A DNA stretch of 64,000 nucleotides from Rhodobacter viridis (GCF_003217355.1 NZ_QJTK01000003.1:101528-165527); one strand, 5' to 3'. Shown: positions 18,340-27,461, numbered from the stretch's first letter. Numbers and translations are program-made. The notes: a model not told the origin generated them from the letters alone.

Positions 18340-18445
18340 GTCAACACCCCGTTCAGCGGCCCTGTCTCGGGGCCTTCGCGTTTATAGGACGCTCCGGCTA
18401 CCGAAGGAAGCGCGCAGGCGCAAGGGGGGAGGCGCAAAGGGTTTG

Positions 18446-18545
18446 AACGGTCGTGGGTGTGTTTCGCCTCGGCTGGCGCCGAGGCGACCCGCGGGGGGCT
18501 GCGCCCCCCGCACCCCCGCGCGTATTTTGCCAAGGAAAACCGGGG
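18446..18545. repeat. modular palindromic intergenic repeat, copy A
   Basis: This 290-bp gene gap (18340-18629) contains, in order, a cctcggc / gccgagg hairpin, a second hairpin of ggggg / ccccc type (gggggg ctgcg cccccc) and the conserved tail cccccgcgcgtattttgcca. The same modules recur at 19946-20092, 35762-35881 and 59794-59935, and the tail alone at 38868 and 41579. The rest of the gap holds only the rpmE terminator. Confidence 0.7.
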
Positions 18546-18585
18546 CTCTTGGCACGGCCCCGGCGGGGGATGCAGGCGAAAAGCA

Positions 18586-18609
18586 AAAGGGCGCCCGAGG
18601 GCGCCCTTT
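18586..18609 (-). terminator. rpmE rho-independent terminator
   Basis: A 10-bp perfect stem (18586-18595 with 18600-18609) lies 20 bp after the rpmE stop on the minus strand and is followed there by ttttgctttt. It should end the ffh-to-rpmE transcript. Confidence 0.85.
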
Positions 18610-18629
18610 CGGAACGATCACGCGGCAGC

Positions 18630-18851
18630 TCAGAAGCCGAGGCCAGCGTATTTGTTCTTGAACTTCGACACGCGGCCGCCGGTGTCCATCAGCTTGGCCG
18701 AGCCACCGGTCCAGGCCGGGTGCGCCAGCGGATCGATGTCGAGCGCCATCGTATCGCCTTCCTTGCCCCAGGTGGACTTGGTCAGATACTCGGAGCCGTC
18801 GGTCATCTTGACGGTGATGAAGTGGTAATTCGGGTGGGTATCGGCTTTCAT
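18630..18851 (-). CDS. rpmE: 50S ribosomal protein L31
   Basis: A 73-residue large-subunit protein beginning [20 protein letters not shown], with the alphaproteobacterial L31 pattern ([20 protein letters not shown]). It lacks the CxxC zinc motif, as is usual for this lineage. It follows rplS by 11 bp and is the last gene before the terminator at 18586-18609. Confidence 0.95.
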   Translation of the reverse strand: MKADTHPNYHFITVKMTDGSEYLTKSTWGKEGDTMALDIDPLAHPAWTGGSAKLMDTGGRVSKFKNKYAGLGF

Positions 18852-18862
18852 CGTCCCGCTCC

Positions 18863-19237
18863 TTATTCGGCTTTGGCTTTGTAGTTGGTGACTTCGGCGA
18901 TACGAGCCGATTTGCCGCGACGCGAACGCAGGTAGTAGAGTTTCGCACGACGGACGCGACCGCGACGCACCACTTCGATGCTGTCGATGTTGGTCGAGTA
19001 GAGCGGGAACACGCGTTCCACGCCTTCGCCGAACGAGATCTTGCGCACGGTGAACGAGGCCGCGATGGTGGCGCCGCCCTTGCGAGCGATGCAGACGCCT
19101 TCGTACATCTGCACGCGCGAGCGGGTGCCTTCGGTCACTTTGTAGCCGACGCGCACGGTGTCACCGGCCTTGAAGTCGGGGATGGTCTTGCCGAGGGCGG
19201 CGATCTGTTCCGCCTCGAGTTGTGCGATCAGGTTCAT
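18863..19237 (-). CDS. rplS: 50S ribosomal protein L19
   Basis: A 124-residue ribosomal protein sitting at the interface of the 30S and 50S subunits. It has the family body [19 protein letters not shown] and [22 protein letters not shown] 19237 has aagga upstream. It is separated from trmD by a 143-residue unknown gene and two gaps. The 268-bp region upstream (19238-19505) has GC-rich hairpins and no recognised ORF, and may hold a promoter or leader for rplS-rpmE. Confidence 0.96.
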   Translation of the reverse strand: MNLIAQLEAEQIAALGKTIPDFKAGDTVRVGYKVTEGTRSRVQMYEGVCIARKGGATIAASFTVRKISFGEGVERVFPLYSTNIDSIEVVRRGRVRRAKLYYLRSRRGKSARIAEVTNYKAKAE

Positions 19238-19505
19238 CGCAAATCCTTTCGTTGCTTGCGGTTATGTCCGCAAAGGTGTCGCCGCCCGAGAGCTCCGGTC
19301 TTCGCTCGGGTCCGCGCCTGCTCTCGCAGGGGCGCCCGCCGGAGGATCGTTCGTCCTGTTCAAGCCCCGTCCTGAACCCCATGCTGCAACCGAAGCAGGC
19401 CGCCGCAGGCAAAGGAAAAGGGTCCGAGAGCCGATTCCGGTCCGGACCCGCGCGGCATACGGGGAAAAGGGCAAGGGATCAAGGGGGAAGTGGGGGGGGC
19501 CCGCC

Positions 19506-19937
19506 TCAGCCTTGCAGCGCGAGGAAAAGATGGCGTTGCGGATCGAAAATCGCGACATGCGCCGCGTGGTCAAAGGCATTCATCAGCTTTGCGCGCTCAA
19601 GATAGCTGAAAGGATCGGGGGCCCGCGTCGCCGCCTTGATCTCGTCGCCCCAGCATTCCATCGCATTGGACAGCACGCGTCCTTCGATCGCCATTTCATC
19701 CACCCGCTGCTCGATCTGGGTCCGGCTCCACGGTTCGAAGTGGGCCAGCAGGGTCGGAGGTTCAAGGCCGGGCCTGGTTTGATAGACCGTCACGACGCAG
19801 ACGGCAAATTCCCTACCGCTTGCCAACATCGTCATCTCATGCGCATCGCGCCCCGAGACGAACTGCGGGGCAATATCCTTTCGCAAGCACTCGGACAGCA
19901 GAAGCAGCGACAAAGTCGCCAGACATCGCAAAATCAC
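19506..19937 (-). CDS. small secreted protein of unknown function
   Basis: 143 residues from a GTG at 19937. The start is chosen because it gives a typical N-terminal signal-like segment (VILRCLATLSLLLLSE) and has aaagggg upstream. That ribosome binding site is supplied by the end of repeat copy B (19946-19972). The mature part is mixed alpha/beta with no recognised domain. It interrupts the usual trmD-rplS order. Confidence 0.55.
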   Translation of the reverse strand: MILRCLATLSLLLLSECLRKDIAPQFVSGRDAHEMTMLASGREFAVCVVTVYQTRPGLEPPTLLAHFEPWSRTQIEQRVDEMAIEGRVLSNAMECWGDEIKAATRAPDPFSYLERAKLMNAFDHAAHVAIFDPQRHLFLALQG

Positions 19938-19945
19938 CGTGCCCC

Positions 19946-20092
19946 TTTCATCTTGCCCAAAATACCTCGGGGTGAGATGGGGTCGCGCCACCTTCCGGTG
20001 GAAGGTGGCCCCATCGAACGGGCTGCCCGTGGCAGCCCTGGGGGGCAGCGCCCCCGGCGGGTCGCCTCGGCGAAGCCGAGGCGAAATCACTT
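19946..20092. repeat. modular palindromic intergenic repeat, copy B
   Basis: Fills the gap between trmD and the small secreted gene and runs a few bases into trmD. It contains the tail arm (tttcatcttgcccaaaatac onward, 19946-19972), a 9-bp perfect hairpin (19988-19996 with 20000-20008), a gggggg/cccccc hairpin and a cgcctcggc-gaa-gccgaggcg hairpin that ends in trmD's last codons. Its orientation is opposite to copy A. Confidence 0.75.
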
Positions 20093-20980
20093 GCCGAACT
20101 TCTCCCACAAATCCGGCCGTCGTTCCCGTGTCAGGGCCTCACTCATCTCCCGGCGCCAGTCGGCGATCTTCTTGTGGTTGCCCGACATCAGCACCTCGGG
20201 AATCGCGCGGCCCCGCCATTCTGCGGGGCGCGTATATTGCGGATGCTCCAGAAGCCCGTTCGAATGGCTTTCCTCGGTCGCGCTCTCAGAGTTGCCCAGC
20301 ACCCCCTCGCGCAGCCGCACCGTGGCGTCGATCACCACCTGCGCCGCGATCTCGCCGCCCGTCAGCACGAAATCCCCGATCGAGACCTCTTCGACGCCAT
20401 AGGCTTCCAGAACCCGCTCATCGACGCCTTCGAACCGCCCGCAGAGAATCGTCACGCCCTGTGCCGCGGCCAGACGCCGCGCGTGGCCTTGCGTGAAGGG
20501 CTTGCCGCGGGGCGACATGTAGATCACCGGCCAGTCGGCGCGATCGGCGGGCGTGCCCGCCGCGGCATGGTCAAGCGCCGCCGCCACCACATCGGCGCGC
20601 AGCACCATCCCGGCGCCGCCGCCCGCGGGCGTGTCGTCGACGTTGCGGTGCTTGCCAAGACCGAAGGGCCGCAGGTCGATGGTTTCCAGCCGCCACAGCC
20701 CGGCGTCATGGGCCTTGCCGGTCAGGCTCAGCCCCAGAACGCCCGGAAAGGCCTCGGGGAAGAGCGTCACGATCTTCGCCGTCCAGACGCCCGCGACGGT
20801 CTCGACCTCGGCCATCAGATCGCGCGGCGTCACCTTGCCCGACAGCGAGGTCACCACCGCCCGCCGCCCATGCGAGCGCGCAGGCGCGACCTCGGGCGTT
20901 TCCGCCTCGACCAGTTCCGCCGTCGTCAGCTTCATCGCGCCCTTGCGCGGCGGCGGCGGGGTGTCGTCGGTGTCACTCAT
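20087..20980 (-). CDS. trmD: tRNA (guanine-N1)-methyltransferase
   Basis: SAM-dependent methylation of G37 in tRNAs, which prevents +1 frameshifting. The SPOUT core begins near residue 66 (WTAKIVTLFPEAFPG) and includes the trefoil-knot motifs MSPRGKPFTQGHARRLA, LCGRFEGVDERVLE and EEVSIGDFVLTGGE. The 297 residues include an unusual N-terminal extension of about 60. The start at 20980 is supported by its ATGA overlap with the upstream gene; ATG 20815 would remove most of the extension. Confidence 0.95.
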   Translation of the reverse strand: MSDTDDTPPPPRKGAMKLTTAELVEAETPEVAPARSHGRRAVVTSLSGKVTPRDLMAEVETVAGVWTAKIVTLFPEAFPGVLGLSLTGKAHDAGLWRLETIDLRPFGLGKHRNVDDTPAGGGAGMVLRADVVAAALDHAAAGTPADRADWPVIYMSPRGKPFTQGHARRLAAAQGVTILCGRFEGVDERVLEAYGVEEVSIGDFVLTGGEIAAQVVIDATVRLREGVLGNSESATEESHSNGLLEHPQYTRPAEWRGRAIPEVLMSGNHKKIADWRREMSEALTRERRPDLWEKFGK

Positions 20981-21795
20981 GCCTCGTCCTCTTCGCTCAT
21001 CGTCTCGGCGCCCGCCTCGGCCAGAAGCGCCCGTTTCGCCGCGGCCAGCTCCGCCTCGCCCAGGCCCTGACGGTTCAGGGCCAGAAGCGCCTCGGTCACC
21101 GCGCGGGGGGGCGAGACATTGCGGCGAAAGACCGGTTGAAACGCCGCGCGCTGCTCGGGTGTCAGCGCCAGAAAGTCGAGAAACGGCTGCCCGGCGCCAA
21201 AGGGCAAGCCGTCAAAGCCCGACAGGTCCTGCGTCACCAGCTTCACCCCCGCCAGATTGCGGCGCAGGATGTCGAGCTGTTCCCCCTGCGAGACCCGGTT
21301 CATCCGCGCCCGGAAACTCTCCAGATCCTCGGTGAAAGGGATGGGCTGATCCTTGCGGACCTGATGCGCCCAAAGGCTGTCGACCCAGGGCCCCTGCGCC
21401 CGGGTGGAGAGATAGAGCGTCACCTGCACCGGCCAGTCGAAATGGGCAAACCCGGCAATCAGCGCACGCAGGATCGCCGCCGCATCGGGGTAGGGGGCGG
21501 GGGTCACGCCGCGCGGCATCGGGCCGAGCAGGTTCTCGGACGAGATCAGGATCCGCCGATTCGGCCCCAAAGTCATCGTGCCGAGAAACGCCCGCATCGC
21601 GGCGGTGATCGCCGCAAGCGACGTGGCATCGCGGTCATAGTGATGCGCGAAGACCGCATGGGCGACCTCGCGGATGCGGCCCGGAAGCACCAGCGCCGCC
21701 CGCGGCCAGATCAGTTCGCGGTTTTCGTGCAGGAACATCTGGGCCGAGGAGGTCCCGGTCTTGTGAAACCCCAGATGCAGGAAGACCTGCATCAC
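20977..21795 (-). CDS. sulfotransferase-like protein
   Basis: A 272-residue protein beginning with [20 protein letters not shown], a clear 5'-phosphosulfate (PAPS) binding loop (HKTGTSS). A possible 3'-phosphate motif is [12 protein letters not shown] (about 80-91). It is embedded between rimM and trmD with ATGA-type overlaps at both ends. This insertion in the ribosome-maturation operon is unusual. The acceptor (lipid, polysaccharide or peptide) cannot be deduced. The ATG at 21792 is an equally possible start. Confidence 0.7.
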   Translation of the reverse strand: MMQVFLHLGFHKTGTSSAQMFLHENRELIWPRAALVLPGRIREVAHAVFAHHYDRDATSLAAITAAMRAFLGTMTLGPNRRILISSENLLGPMPRGVTPAPYPDAAAILRALIAGFAHFDWPVQVTLYLSTRAQGPWVDSLWAHQVRKDQPIPFTEDLESFRARMNRVSQGEQLDILRRNLAGVKLVTQDLSGFDGLPFGAGQPFLDFLALTPEQRAAFQPVFRRNVSPPRAVTEALLALNRQGLGEAELAAAKRALLAEAGAETMSEEDEA

Positions 21796-22301
21796 TCGAG
21801 GTCCTCGGGCGGGTCGGCGATGATGCGCCCCGCGGTCAGATCGACGGTGGGCACGACGGCGCGGGTAAAGGGCAGCATCAGCGTCGTCTTGCGCCCCGGC
21901 GCGTGGATTTCCAGAATGTCGCCCGCGCCGAAATCGAGCACGGCGCGGACCGTGCCGATCAGCGCCCCGCCGGTGTCATGGACCGGCAGGCCGATCAGAT
22001 CGGCGTGGTAAAACTCGTCATCGGGCAGATGCGGCAGGCGCGCGCGATCGGCCCAGAGCGTCGCGCCTTTCAGCGCGTCGGCCTCTTCCTTGGTGGCGAT
22101 GCCTGACAGCCGCGCCCCCAGACCGCCGGTGACCGGACGGGTCAGCTTGACGGTGAAGCTGCGGGCACCGTCTTCGGAATAAAGCGGCCCATAGGCGGCG
22201 ATGTCCTCGGGCGTCGCGCAGAAGCTTTTCAGCCGCACCTCGCCCTTGACGCCAAAGCCCCCGGCGATGGCACCGACGCAGACACGATCCGTTTTCGACA
22301 T
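21792..22301 (-). CDS. rimM: 16S rRNA processing protein RimM
   Basis: Assembly factor of the 30S subunit that binds S19. The 169-residue protein has the RimM N-domain ([20 protein letters not shown]) and a C-terminal PRC barrel ([27 protein letters not shown]). It lies 76 bp after rpsP and overlaps the sulfotransferase-like gene by 4 bp. Confidence 0.96.
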   Translation of the reverse strand: MSKTDRVCVGAIAGGFGVKGEVRLKSFCATPEDIAAYGPLYSEDGARSFTVKLTRPVTGGLGARLSGIATKEEADALKGATLWADRARLPHLPDDEFYHADLIGLPVHDTGGALIGTVRAVLDFGAGDILEIHAPGRKTTLMLPFTRAVVPTVDLTAGRIIADPPEDLE

Positions 22302-22377
22302 GATCCCCCTCCAGACGACGGCAGGCCGGACATCGCTGCCCGGCCCGCATGAGAGCCCGAACCCGGGACTCCGAAGA

Positions 22378-22728
22378 TTATTCTTCGGTTTTGGCGGCTT
22401 TGGCAGCCTTTTCTTCAGCGCGTTTCTTCGCTTTCGCGCCCGGCTCGGCTTTCTTCATGTTGGCGCGCTCGGCTTTCGGCATCGCGCCGGCGGCTTCGAG
22501 GAAGCGGGCCACGCGGTCGGTCGGCTGCGCGCCCTGGGCGAGCCAGTATTGCACGCGCTCCATGTTCATCTTGACGCGGTCTTCGCTGTCCTTGGCGAGC
22601 AGCGGGTTGTAGGTGCCCAGCTTTTCAAGGAAGCGGCCGTCGCGCGGCATGCGCGAGTCCGAGGCAACGATCGCATAGTGCGGGCGCTTTTTCGAACCAC
22701 CACGGGCGAGACGGATTTTCATGGCCAT
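22378..22728 (-). CDS. rpsP: 30S ribosomal protein S16
   Basis: A 116-residue protein starting [20 protein letters not shown], with [15 protein letters not shown]. The C-terminal Ala/Lys-rich tail (about 90-116) is typical of alphaproteobacterial S16. It sits 44 bp after the chorismate mutase gene in the ffh operon, and a GC-rich dyad-containing gap (22302-22377) separates it from rimM. Confidence 0.97.
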   Translation of the reverse strand: MAMKIRLARGGSKKRPHYAIVASDSRMPRDGRFLEKLGTYNPLLAKDSEDRVKMNMERVQYWLAQGAQPTDRVARFLEAAGAMPKAERANMKKAEPGAKAKKRAEEKAAKAAKTEE

Positions 22729-22772
22729 GCTATTTCTCCTTCAGATGGCTGTGAGCGGGCCTTGCGGGCCCA

Positions 22773-23069
22773 TCATTTCTGGAACGACGTGTGATGCCGG
22801 ATCACTTCCGAGATCACGAAAGACAGGAATTTGCGGGCGAATTCGGGGTCGAGATCGGCCTCTTTCGCCAGTTGTTGCAGACGTTCGATCTGCTGGGCCT
22901 CCCGCGCGGGGTCCGAGGGCGGCAGGTCGTGTTCGGCCTTGAGCTTGCCCACCGCCTGCGTGCGCTTGAAGCGCTCGGCCAGCGTGAAGACGATGATCGC
23001 GTCCAGCCGATCGATCGAGGCGCGATGTTCGCGCAGCAGTTCCGCGGCGCGGGCGGTTGCATCGCTCAT
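22773..23069 (-). CDS. monofunctional chorismate mutase (AroQ type)
   Basis: Converts chorismate to prephenate on the route to Phe and Tyr. The 98-residue all-helical protein shows the AroQ pattern: RASIDRLDAIIVFTLAERFK (N-terminal helix with the active-site Arg and Asp), VGKLKAEHDLPPSDPAREAQ (Lys and the post-helix loop), and a C-terminal helix ending SEVIRHH. The ATG at 23069 overlaps the stop of the acetyltransferase gene by 3 bp; longer in-frame starts would run back into that gene. Confidence 0.85.
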   Translation of the reverse strand: MSDATARAAELLREHRASIDRLDAIIVFTLAERFKRTQAVGKLKAEHDLPPSDPAREAQQIERLQQLAKEADLDPEFARKFLSFVISEVIRHHTSFQK

Positions 23070-23599
23070 GCCAGATCCTCCGGTTTGCGGTGACGGTAGA
23101 CCAGCACCGGCTTGTCCTCGACGCGGCGGGCCTCGGGGTCGAGTTCGGCGCCCAGACGTTCGGCGAGCCGGATCGACCGGGCGTTTTGCGGGTCGATATA
23201 GCTGACCGCGGTCGACCATTTCAGGGTGCGGAAGGCGTGATCGAGCGTGGCTTTCGCCGCCTCGGTCATCAGGCCCTTGCCCTCGTGCTCGTCCGACCAG
23301 AGCGTCCAGCCGATTTCATATTCCGGCCAGTTGATCGGCGCCCAGGGGCCGGTCATGCCGATGGCGGCGTCGCTGTCATGGGTGGTGACGACGAAGCTGC
23401 CCCAGCCGCGCATCACCCAATGGCCGATCACGCCCGACCAGGCGCGCCAGGCGAGCGCCTCGTCGGCCTCGGAGGGGCGGATGAACCGGCTGCGATCGGA
23501 CAGGAAAAACTTCCGCCACGCGGCGAAATCCCGCCCGCCCGGCGCGCGCAGCACCAGACGAGAGGTCTCGATCACCGGCGTGGGGGACAGCGCGACCAT
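23066..23599 (-). CDS. GNAT-family N-acetyltransferase
   Basis: A 177-residue acetyltransferase of the RimJ/RimL type (acetyl_transf_3). It begins MVALSPTPVIETSRLVLRAP, has the acetyl-CoA-binding segment YEIGWTLWSDEHEGKGLMTE and ends with IDPQNARSIRLAERLGAELD. The start at 23599 lies 1 bp after the ffh stop; it is preferred over 23623. The acceptor is unknown. Its position between ffh and rpsP suggests translation coupling with the operon. Confidence 0.8.
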   Translation of the reverse strand: MVALSPTPVIETSRLVLRAPGGRDFAAWRKFFLSDRSRFIRPSEADEALAWRAWSGVIGHWVMRGWGSFVVTTHDSDAAIGMTGPWAPINWPEYEIGWTLWSDEHEGKGLMTEAAKATLDHAFRTLKWSTAVSYIDPQNARSIRLAERLGAELDPEARRVEDKPVLVYRHRKPEDLA

Positions 23600-23600
23600 G

Positions 23601-25109
23601 TTACTTCTTCTTGCCCATGCCAAGGCCAGCCAGCCCCGGCGGCAGCTTCAGACCGCCCAGACCCGGCAGCGCGCCCGGCAGGCCCTTCATCTCGGCCATC
23701 GCCTTGGCGGCTTCTTCCATCTTCGCCGGGTCCATCTCGTCCTTGCCCGGAAGGCCGCCGAACTTGCCCTGCATCGCGGCCATCGCCTGTTTCAGCATGC
23801 CGCCCTTCATGTTGCCGAGCTTCTTCATCGTGTCGGCCATCTGCCGGTGCATCTTCAGAAGCTTGTTCAGCTCGGCCACATCGACGCCCGCGCCCGCGGC
23901 AACGCGGCGCTTGCGGCTGGCTTGCAGCAATTCGGGATGCGCCCGTTCCTTTTTCGTCATCGAGCTGATCATGGCGATCTGACGGCGGATGGTGCGATCG
24001 TCGAACCCGGCCTCTTCGGCCTGTTTCGCCATCTTGCCCATGCCGGGCATCATGCCCATCACGCCCTGCATCCCGCCCATCTTCATCATCTGTTCAAGCT
24101 GGGACTTCATGTCGTTGAGGTTGAACAGGCCCTTCTGGAACCGGCGCATCATGCGCTCGGCCTGTTCTTTCTCGAAGACTTCCTGCGCGCGCTCCACAAG
24201 GGCAACGATGTCGCCCATGCCAAGGATGCGGCCCGCGATCCGCGACGCCTCGAAGGTTTCCAGCGCGTCCATCTTTTCGCCAAGGCCGACGAAGCGGATC
24301 GGCTTGCCGGTGGTGGCGCGCATCGAAAGCGCCGCACCGCCGCGGCCGTCGCCGTCCATCCGCGTCAGCACGACGCCGGTGATGCCGATCTTGTCGTCGA
24401 ATTCCTGCGCCACTTCGACCGCGACCTGACCGGTCAGGCCATCGACGACCAGAAGCGTCTCGCGGGGCGAGACCGCATCGCGGACCTGCTGGACTTCGCC
24501 CATCAGCACTTCGTCGATATGCAGTCGGCCCGCGGTATCGAGCAGGTAAACGTCATAGCCGCCCATCGCGGCCTGAGTCTTCGCCCGCTTGGCGATCTGC
24601 ACCGCGGTTTCGCCCGGAACGATCGGCAGCGTGTCGACGCCGATCTGCGTGCCGAGAATCGCCAGCTGCTCCATCGCGGCCGGGCGGTAGATGTCGAGGG
24701 AGGCCATCAGCACGCGCTTCTTTTCCCGCTCTTTCAGACGGCGGGCGAGTTTCGCGGTGGTGGTGGTTTTGCCGCCGCCCTGCAGGCCGACCATCAGGAT
24801 CGGCGCGGGCGGGTTGTCGATCTTCAGCGCATCGGCGGCCTCTTCGCCCGAGAGCATCGCGACGATCTCGTCATGGACGATCTTCACGACCTGCTGACCG
24901 GGGGTGATCGATTTCGTCACCTGCGCGCCGGTCGCCTTGGCCTCGACCTTCTTCACGAACTCGCGCACCACGGGCAGCGAGACGTCAGCTTCCAGAAGGG
25001 CGGTGCGCACTTCGCGCATCGCCACCTTGACGTCTTCGGCCGTCAGCGCGCCCTGTTTCGTCAGCCGCTCGAACACCCCGCCAAGGCGTTCGGAAAGAGA
25101 CTCGAACAT
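23601..25109 (-). CDS. ffh: signal recognition particle protein Ffh
   Basis: SRP GTPase that targets nascent membrane proteins to FtsY. The 502 residues have an N-terminal helical bundle, the GTPase P-loop GLQGGGKTTT (about 108-117), the DTAGRLHID motif, the insertion box, and a Met-rich M domain that binds 4.5S RNA and signal sequences (about 330-460). It ends in a Gly/Pro/Met-rich tail. It opens the leftward operon that continues to rpmE. I looked for the 4.5S RNA itself just upstream and did not find it. Confidence 0.97.
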   Translation of the reverse strand: MFESLSERLGGVFERLTKQGALTAEDVKVAMREVRTALLEADVSLPVVREFVKKVEAKATGAQVTKSITPGQQVVKIVHDEIVAMLSGEEAADALKIDNPPAPILMVGLQGGGKTTTTAKLARRLKEREKKRVLMASLDIYRPAAMEQLAILGTQIGVDTLPIVPGETAVQIAKRAKTQAAMGGYDVYLLDTAGRLHIDEVLMGEVQQVRDAVSPRETLLVVDGLTGQVAVEVAQEFDDKIGITGVVLTRMDGDGRGGAALSMRATTGKPIRFVGLGEKMDALETFEASRIAGRILGMGDIVALVERAQEVFEKEQAERMMRRFQKGLFNLNDMKSQLEQMMKMGGMQGVMGMMPGMGKMAKQAEEAGFDDRTIRRQIAMISSMTKKERAHPELLQASRKRRVAAGAGVDVAELNKLLKMHRQMADTMKKLGNMKGGMLKQAMAAMQGKFGGLPGKDEMDPAKMEEAAKAMAEMKGLPGALPGLGGLKLPPGLAGLGMGKKK

Positions 25110-25363
25110 GTTGCCCTCCTGCGCCGCGATTGCGGCCGATCAACGACAAGCGCACCAGTGGGCGCAACGCGCTGACTGGTGGCGATCCTTGCACCCGCAA
25201 GGACCGGAGGAACCGAACCTCCGGGGAATCTGGGGTGCACTACGCGAAAAGGCCCGGGGAGTCAACGTCCTCTCCTTGGGCTTGCTCCCCCGCGGCGATC
25301 TGCGTACTTGCACAAGATAACAAAATACACATGCTGGGGGCATGTTCGTTCATGGGTGCACAA
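25110..25363. promoter_or_regulatory. divergent ffh / LysR intergenic region with hairpins
   Basis: The 254-bp gap contains three successive hairpins near ffh: 25153-25159 with 25175-25181 (CACCAGT/ACTGGTG), about 25187-25202 (ccttgc accc gcaagg) and about 25203-25223 (ccggagg / cctccgg). It becomes AT-rich near the LysR gene (gataacaaaatacac). The hairpins would sit in the ffh mRNA leader; their role is not known. Confidence 0.5.
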
Positions 25364-26254
25364 ATGCGCTTCGAGAACTGGGACGAAATCCGGACCGCCT
25401 ATCAGGTCGCCCGGATGGGGACTGTGTCAGGGGCTGCGGAGGTTCTGGGCGTTCACCACGCCACGGTGATCCGCCATGTCGATGCGCTTGAGACGCGCCT
25501 TGGCACGAAATTGTTTCAACGCCATCCACGAGGATACACGCCGACCGAGGCGGGGCAGCAATTGCTGGCCGTCGGTCAGGCGACCGAGGATCAGTTCGCG
25601 CAACTCGCCGCCCGGATTGCCGGGGCGGGCGAGGAGATGCGCGGCGAGCTGATCATCACCTCATTGCCTGCGCTGGCCGCGCTGGTGATGCCGGCGATGG
25701 CGGAATTGATGCGGGCGCATCCGGCGCTGGTTTTGCGCTACATCACCGATCCACGGGTGTTCCGTCTGGAATATGGCGAGGCGCATGTGGCGATCCGCGC
25801 CGGGGCGCGGCCGACCGAGCCCGACAATGTGGTCAGCCAACTGGGCGTGAACCGCACCGCGCTTTATGCGGCGCCGGAATATCTGGAACGGCACGGGCGT
25901 CCGAAGGGGGCGCAGGATCTGGCGGGGCATCGCTTCGTCGGTCCTGACAGTCGTGAAAGCCGGGCGCCGTTCTTCCGGTGGCTCGCGGGGCAGGTGCCGC
26001 CCGAGGCGATGGTCTTCATGGCCAACGAGATGGCCTCGCAGCAGGCGGCGATCGAGGCGGGGCTGGGGCTTGGCTTCCTGCCGGTGCTGCAGGGCCGCGC
26101 GATCCCGCGTCTGGTCGAGGTGGTGGCGCCGATGGCGGAATGGGACAGCCCGTTCTGGCTGGTGACCCATGTCGATCTGCATCGCACGCCAAAGGTGCAG
26201 GCGGCGCTGAAAGCCCTGCGCTCGGCCGCCGTGCGGCTGGATCCGGGGGTTTAG
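25364..26254 (+). CDS. LysR-family transcriptional regulator
   Basis: A 296-residue regulator with an N-terminal winged HTH (WDEIRTAYQVARMGTVSGAA, recognition helix VHHATVIRHVDALETRLG) and a periplasmic-binding-protein-like effector domain from about residue 90. The start at 25364 fits the family N-terminus; ATG at 25352 or 25331 is possible. It reads away from ffh and converges on opgC 50 bp later. The effector and target genes are unknown. Confidence 0.85.
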   Translation: MRFENWDEIRTAYQVARMGTVSGAAEVLGVHHATVIRHVDALETRLGTKLFQRHPRGYTPTEAGQQLLAVGQATEDQFAQLAARIAGAGEEMRGELIITSLPALAALVMPAMAELMRAHPALVLRYITDPRVFRLEYGEAHVAIRAGARPTEPDNVVSQLGVNRTALYAAPEYLERHGRPKGAQDLAGHRFVGPDSRESRAPFFRWLAGQVPPEAMVFMANEMASQQAAIEAGLGLGFLPVLQGRAIPRLVEVVAPMAEWDSPFWLVTHVDLHRTPKVQAALKALRSAAVRLDPGV

Positions 26255-26303
26255 CGAAACAGCCGGACGGAAAACGCATGGCATTCTCCGTCCGGCTTCG
26301 GTT

Positions 26304-27461
26304 TCAGTCGTTCGCGGCCTTCGGCGCCGTCGGATGCGGCTTGATATATTCCCGCACGGCGGCAAAGGCCCATTGCACGGTCAGCCCGCCGAGGATCAGC
26401 ACGCTGTCCTGCCAGAAGCCGGCCGGATGCGAGGCCTTCACCGCTTGGCTGAAGATCGCCAGCACGGTTCCCAGCGCAAAGACCTGCAGCCCCTGCTTGC
26501 CCATCGTGCGGATCGGTTTCACCCAGCGCGACGCCGCGATTGCCGGGATCAGCCACGGCAGCGACAGCATGTAGCCAAGCGCGAGGAAGTGGCTCAGACG
26601 CGGGCCGGAGACATAGGTCTTGTCGAAATCGACGATGAAGCGCGGCACGCCATATTGCAGGATCTGCCAGATCACATGGCCGAACTTCGCCTGCAGATCG
26701 GGCGATTGTGCCCAGAAGGCGCTGAAGGCCAGCCAGATCACCGCGGGCACCATCATCCACTTCCACACCGGCACGAAGCGCTCGCCCCGGCGCAGGAACA
26801 GCCCGGTCAGGATGCCCAGCGAAAACAGAAGCTGCCACGAGAACGGGTTGAAGAACCAGCCGCCGTCGAACGGGTAATTCGGCAGATCGAGCCCGGACCA
26901 GCCCGCAAAGGCCCAAAGCCCGACGGTAAAGGCCAAAAGCCCCATCGGTTTCTTTTGTCCCAATCGGATCAGGAACGGCGCCCAGAGCAGCAGCACCGCA
27001 TACATCGGCAGGATGTTCACATAGCCCAGCTGATGGCCCAGCGTCGCGATGCCGACAAGGAAGGCGAGGGGGGTCTCGGTCAACGGCGCGAAGGCATTGT
27101 GCTTGAGCATCTCGCCGCCGCCGAACCACAGCGTCGCGCCCGAGGCGATCGCGATCGCCCAGGCCGAGATGAAGATATGCACCAGATAGAGAAGCCAGGC
27201 CCGGCCCCAGCATTTGCGGATGCCGGGCCAGTTCAGCCCGTCCTTGATCTTCGGCCCGTAAGCCAGCGCCGCCGCGCAGCCCGACATGAAGACGAAGCCC
27301 TCGGCCGCGTCCGACAGACCATAATTGCGCGAGGTGAAGTTCTCGTAGATCGTCCCCGGCACGTGGTTCATGTAGATCATCACGAGGCTGACGCCCCGGA
27401 AGAAATCCAGCCGGGGGTCGCGGGCGCCGCTTGGAAGCGGTGCGTGGGTGTGATCAGCCAT
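26304..27461 (-). CDS. opgC: OpgC-type glucan succinyltransferase
   Basis: Polytopic inner-membrane acyltransferase that adds succinyl groups to osmoregulated periplasmic glucans. The 385 residues start with DPRLDFFRGVSLVMIYMNHV (the acyltransferase_3/OpgC pattern) and hold about 10 hydrophobic helices. It overlaps opgH by 8 bp, so it is co-transcribed with it. The gene order matches the Rhodobacter opg locus as I recall it. Confidence 0.9.
   Translation of the reverse strand: MADHTHAPLPSGARDPRLDFFRGVSLVMIYMNHVPGTIYENFTSRNYGLSDAAEGFVFMSGCAAALAYGPKIKDGLNWPGIRKCWGRAWLLYLVHIFISAWAIAIASGATLWFGGGEMLKHNAFAPLTETPLAFLVGIATLGHQLGYVNILPMYAVLLLWAPFLIRLGQKKPMGLLAFTVGLWAFAGWSGLDLPNYPFDGGWFFNPFSWQLLFSLGILTGLFLRRGERFVPVWKWMMVPAVIWLAFSAFWAQSPDLQAKFGHVIWQILQYGVPRFIVDFDKTYVSGPRLSHFLALGYMLSLPWLIPAIAASRWVKPIRTMGKQGLQVFALGTVLAIFSQAVKASHPAGFWQDSVLILGGLTVQWAFAAVREYIKPHPTAPKAAND

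Noticed and set aside
25110-25300. 4.5S (SRP) RNA next to ffh
   Set aside because: The hairpins lack the conserved SRP core (GGAAGGAAGC-type motif). SRP RNA is probably elsewhere.
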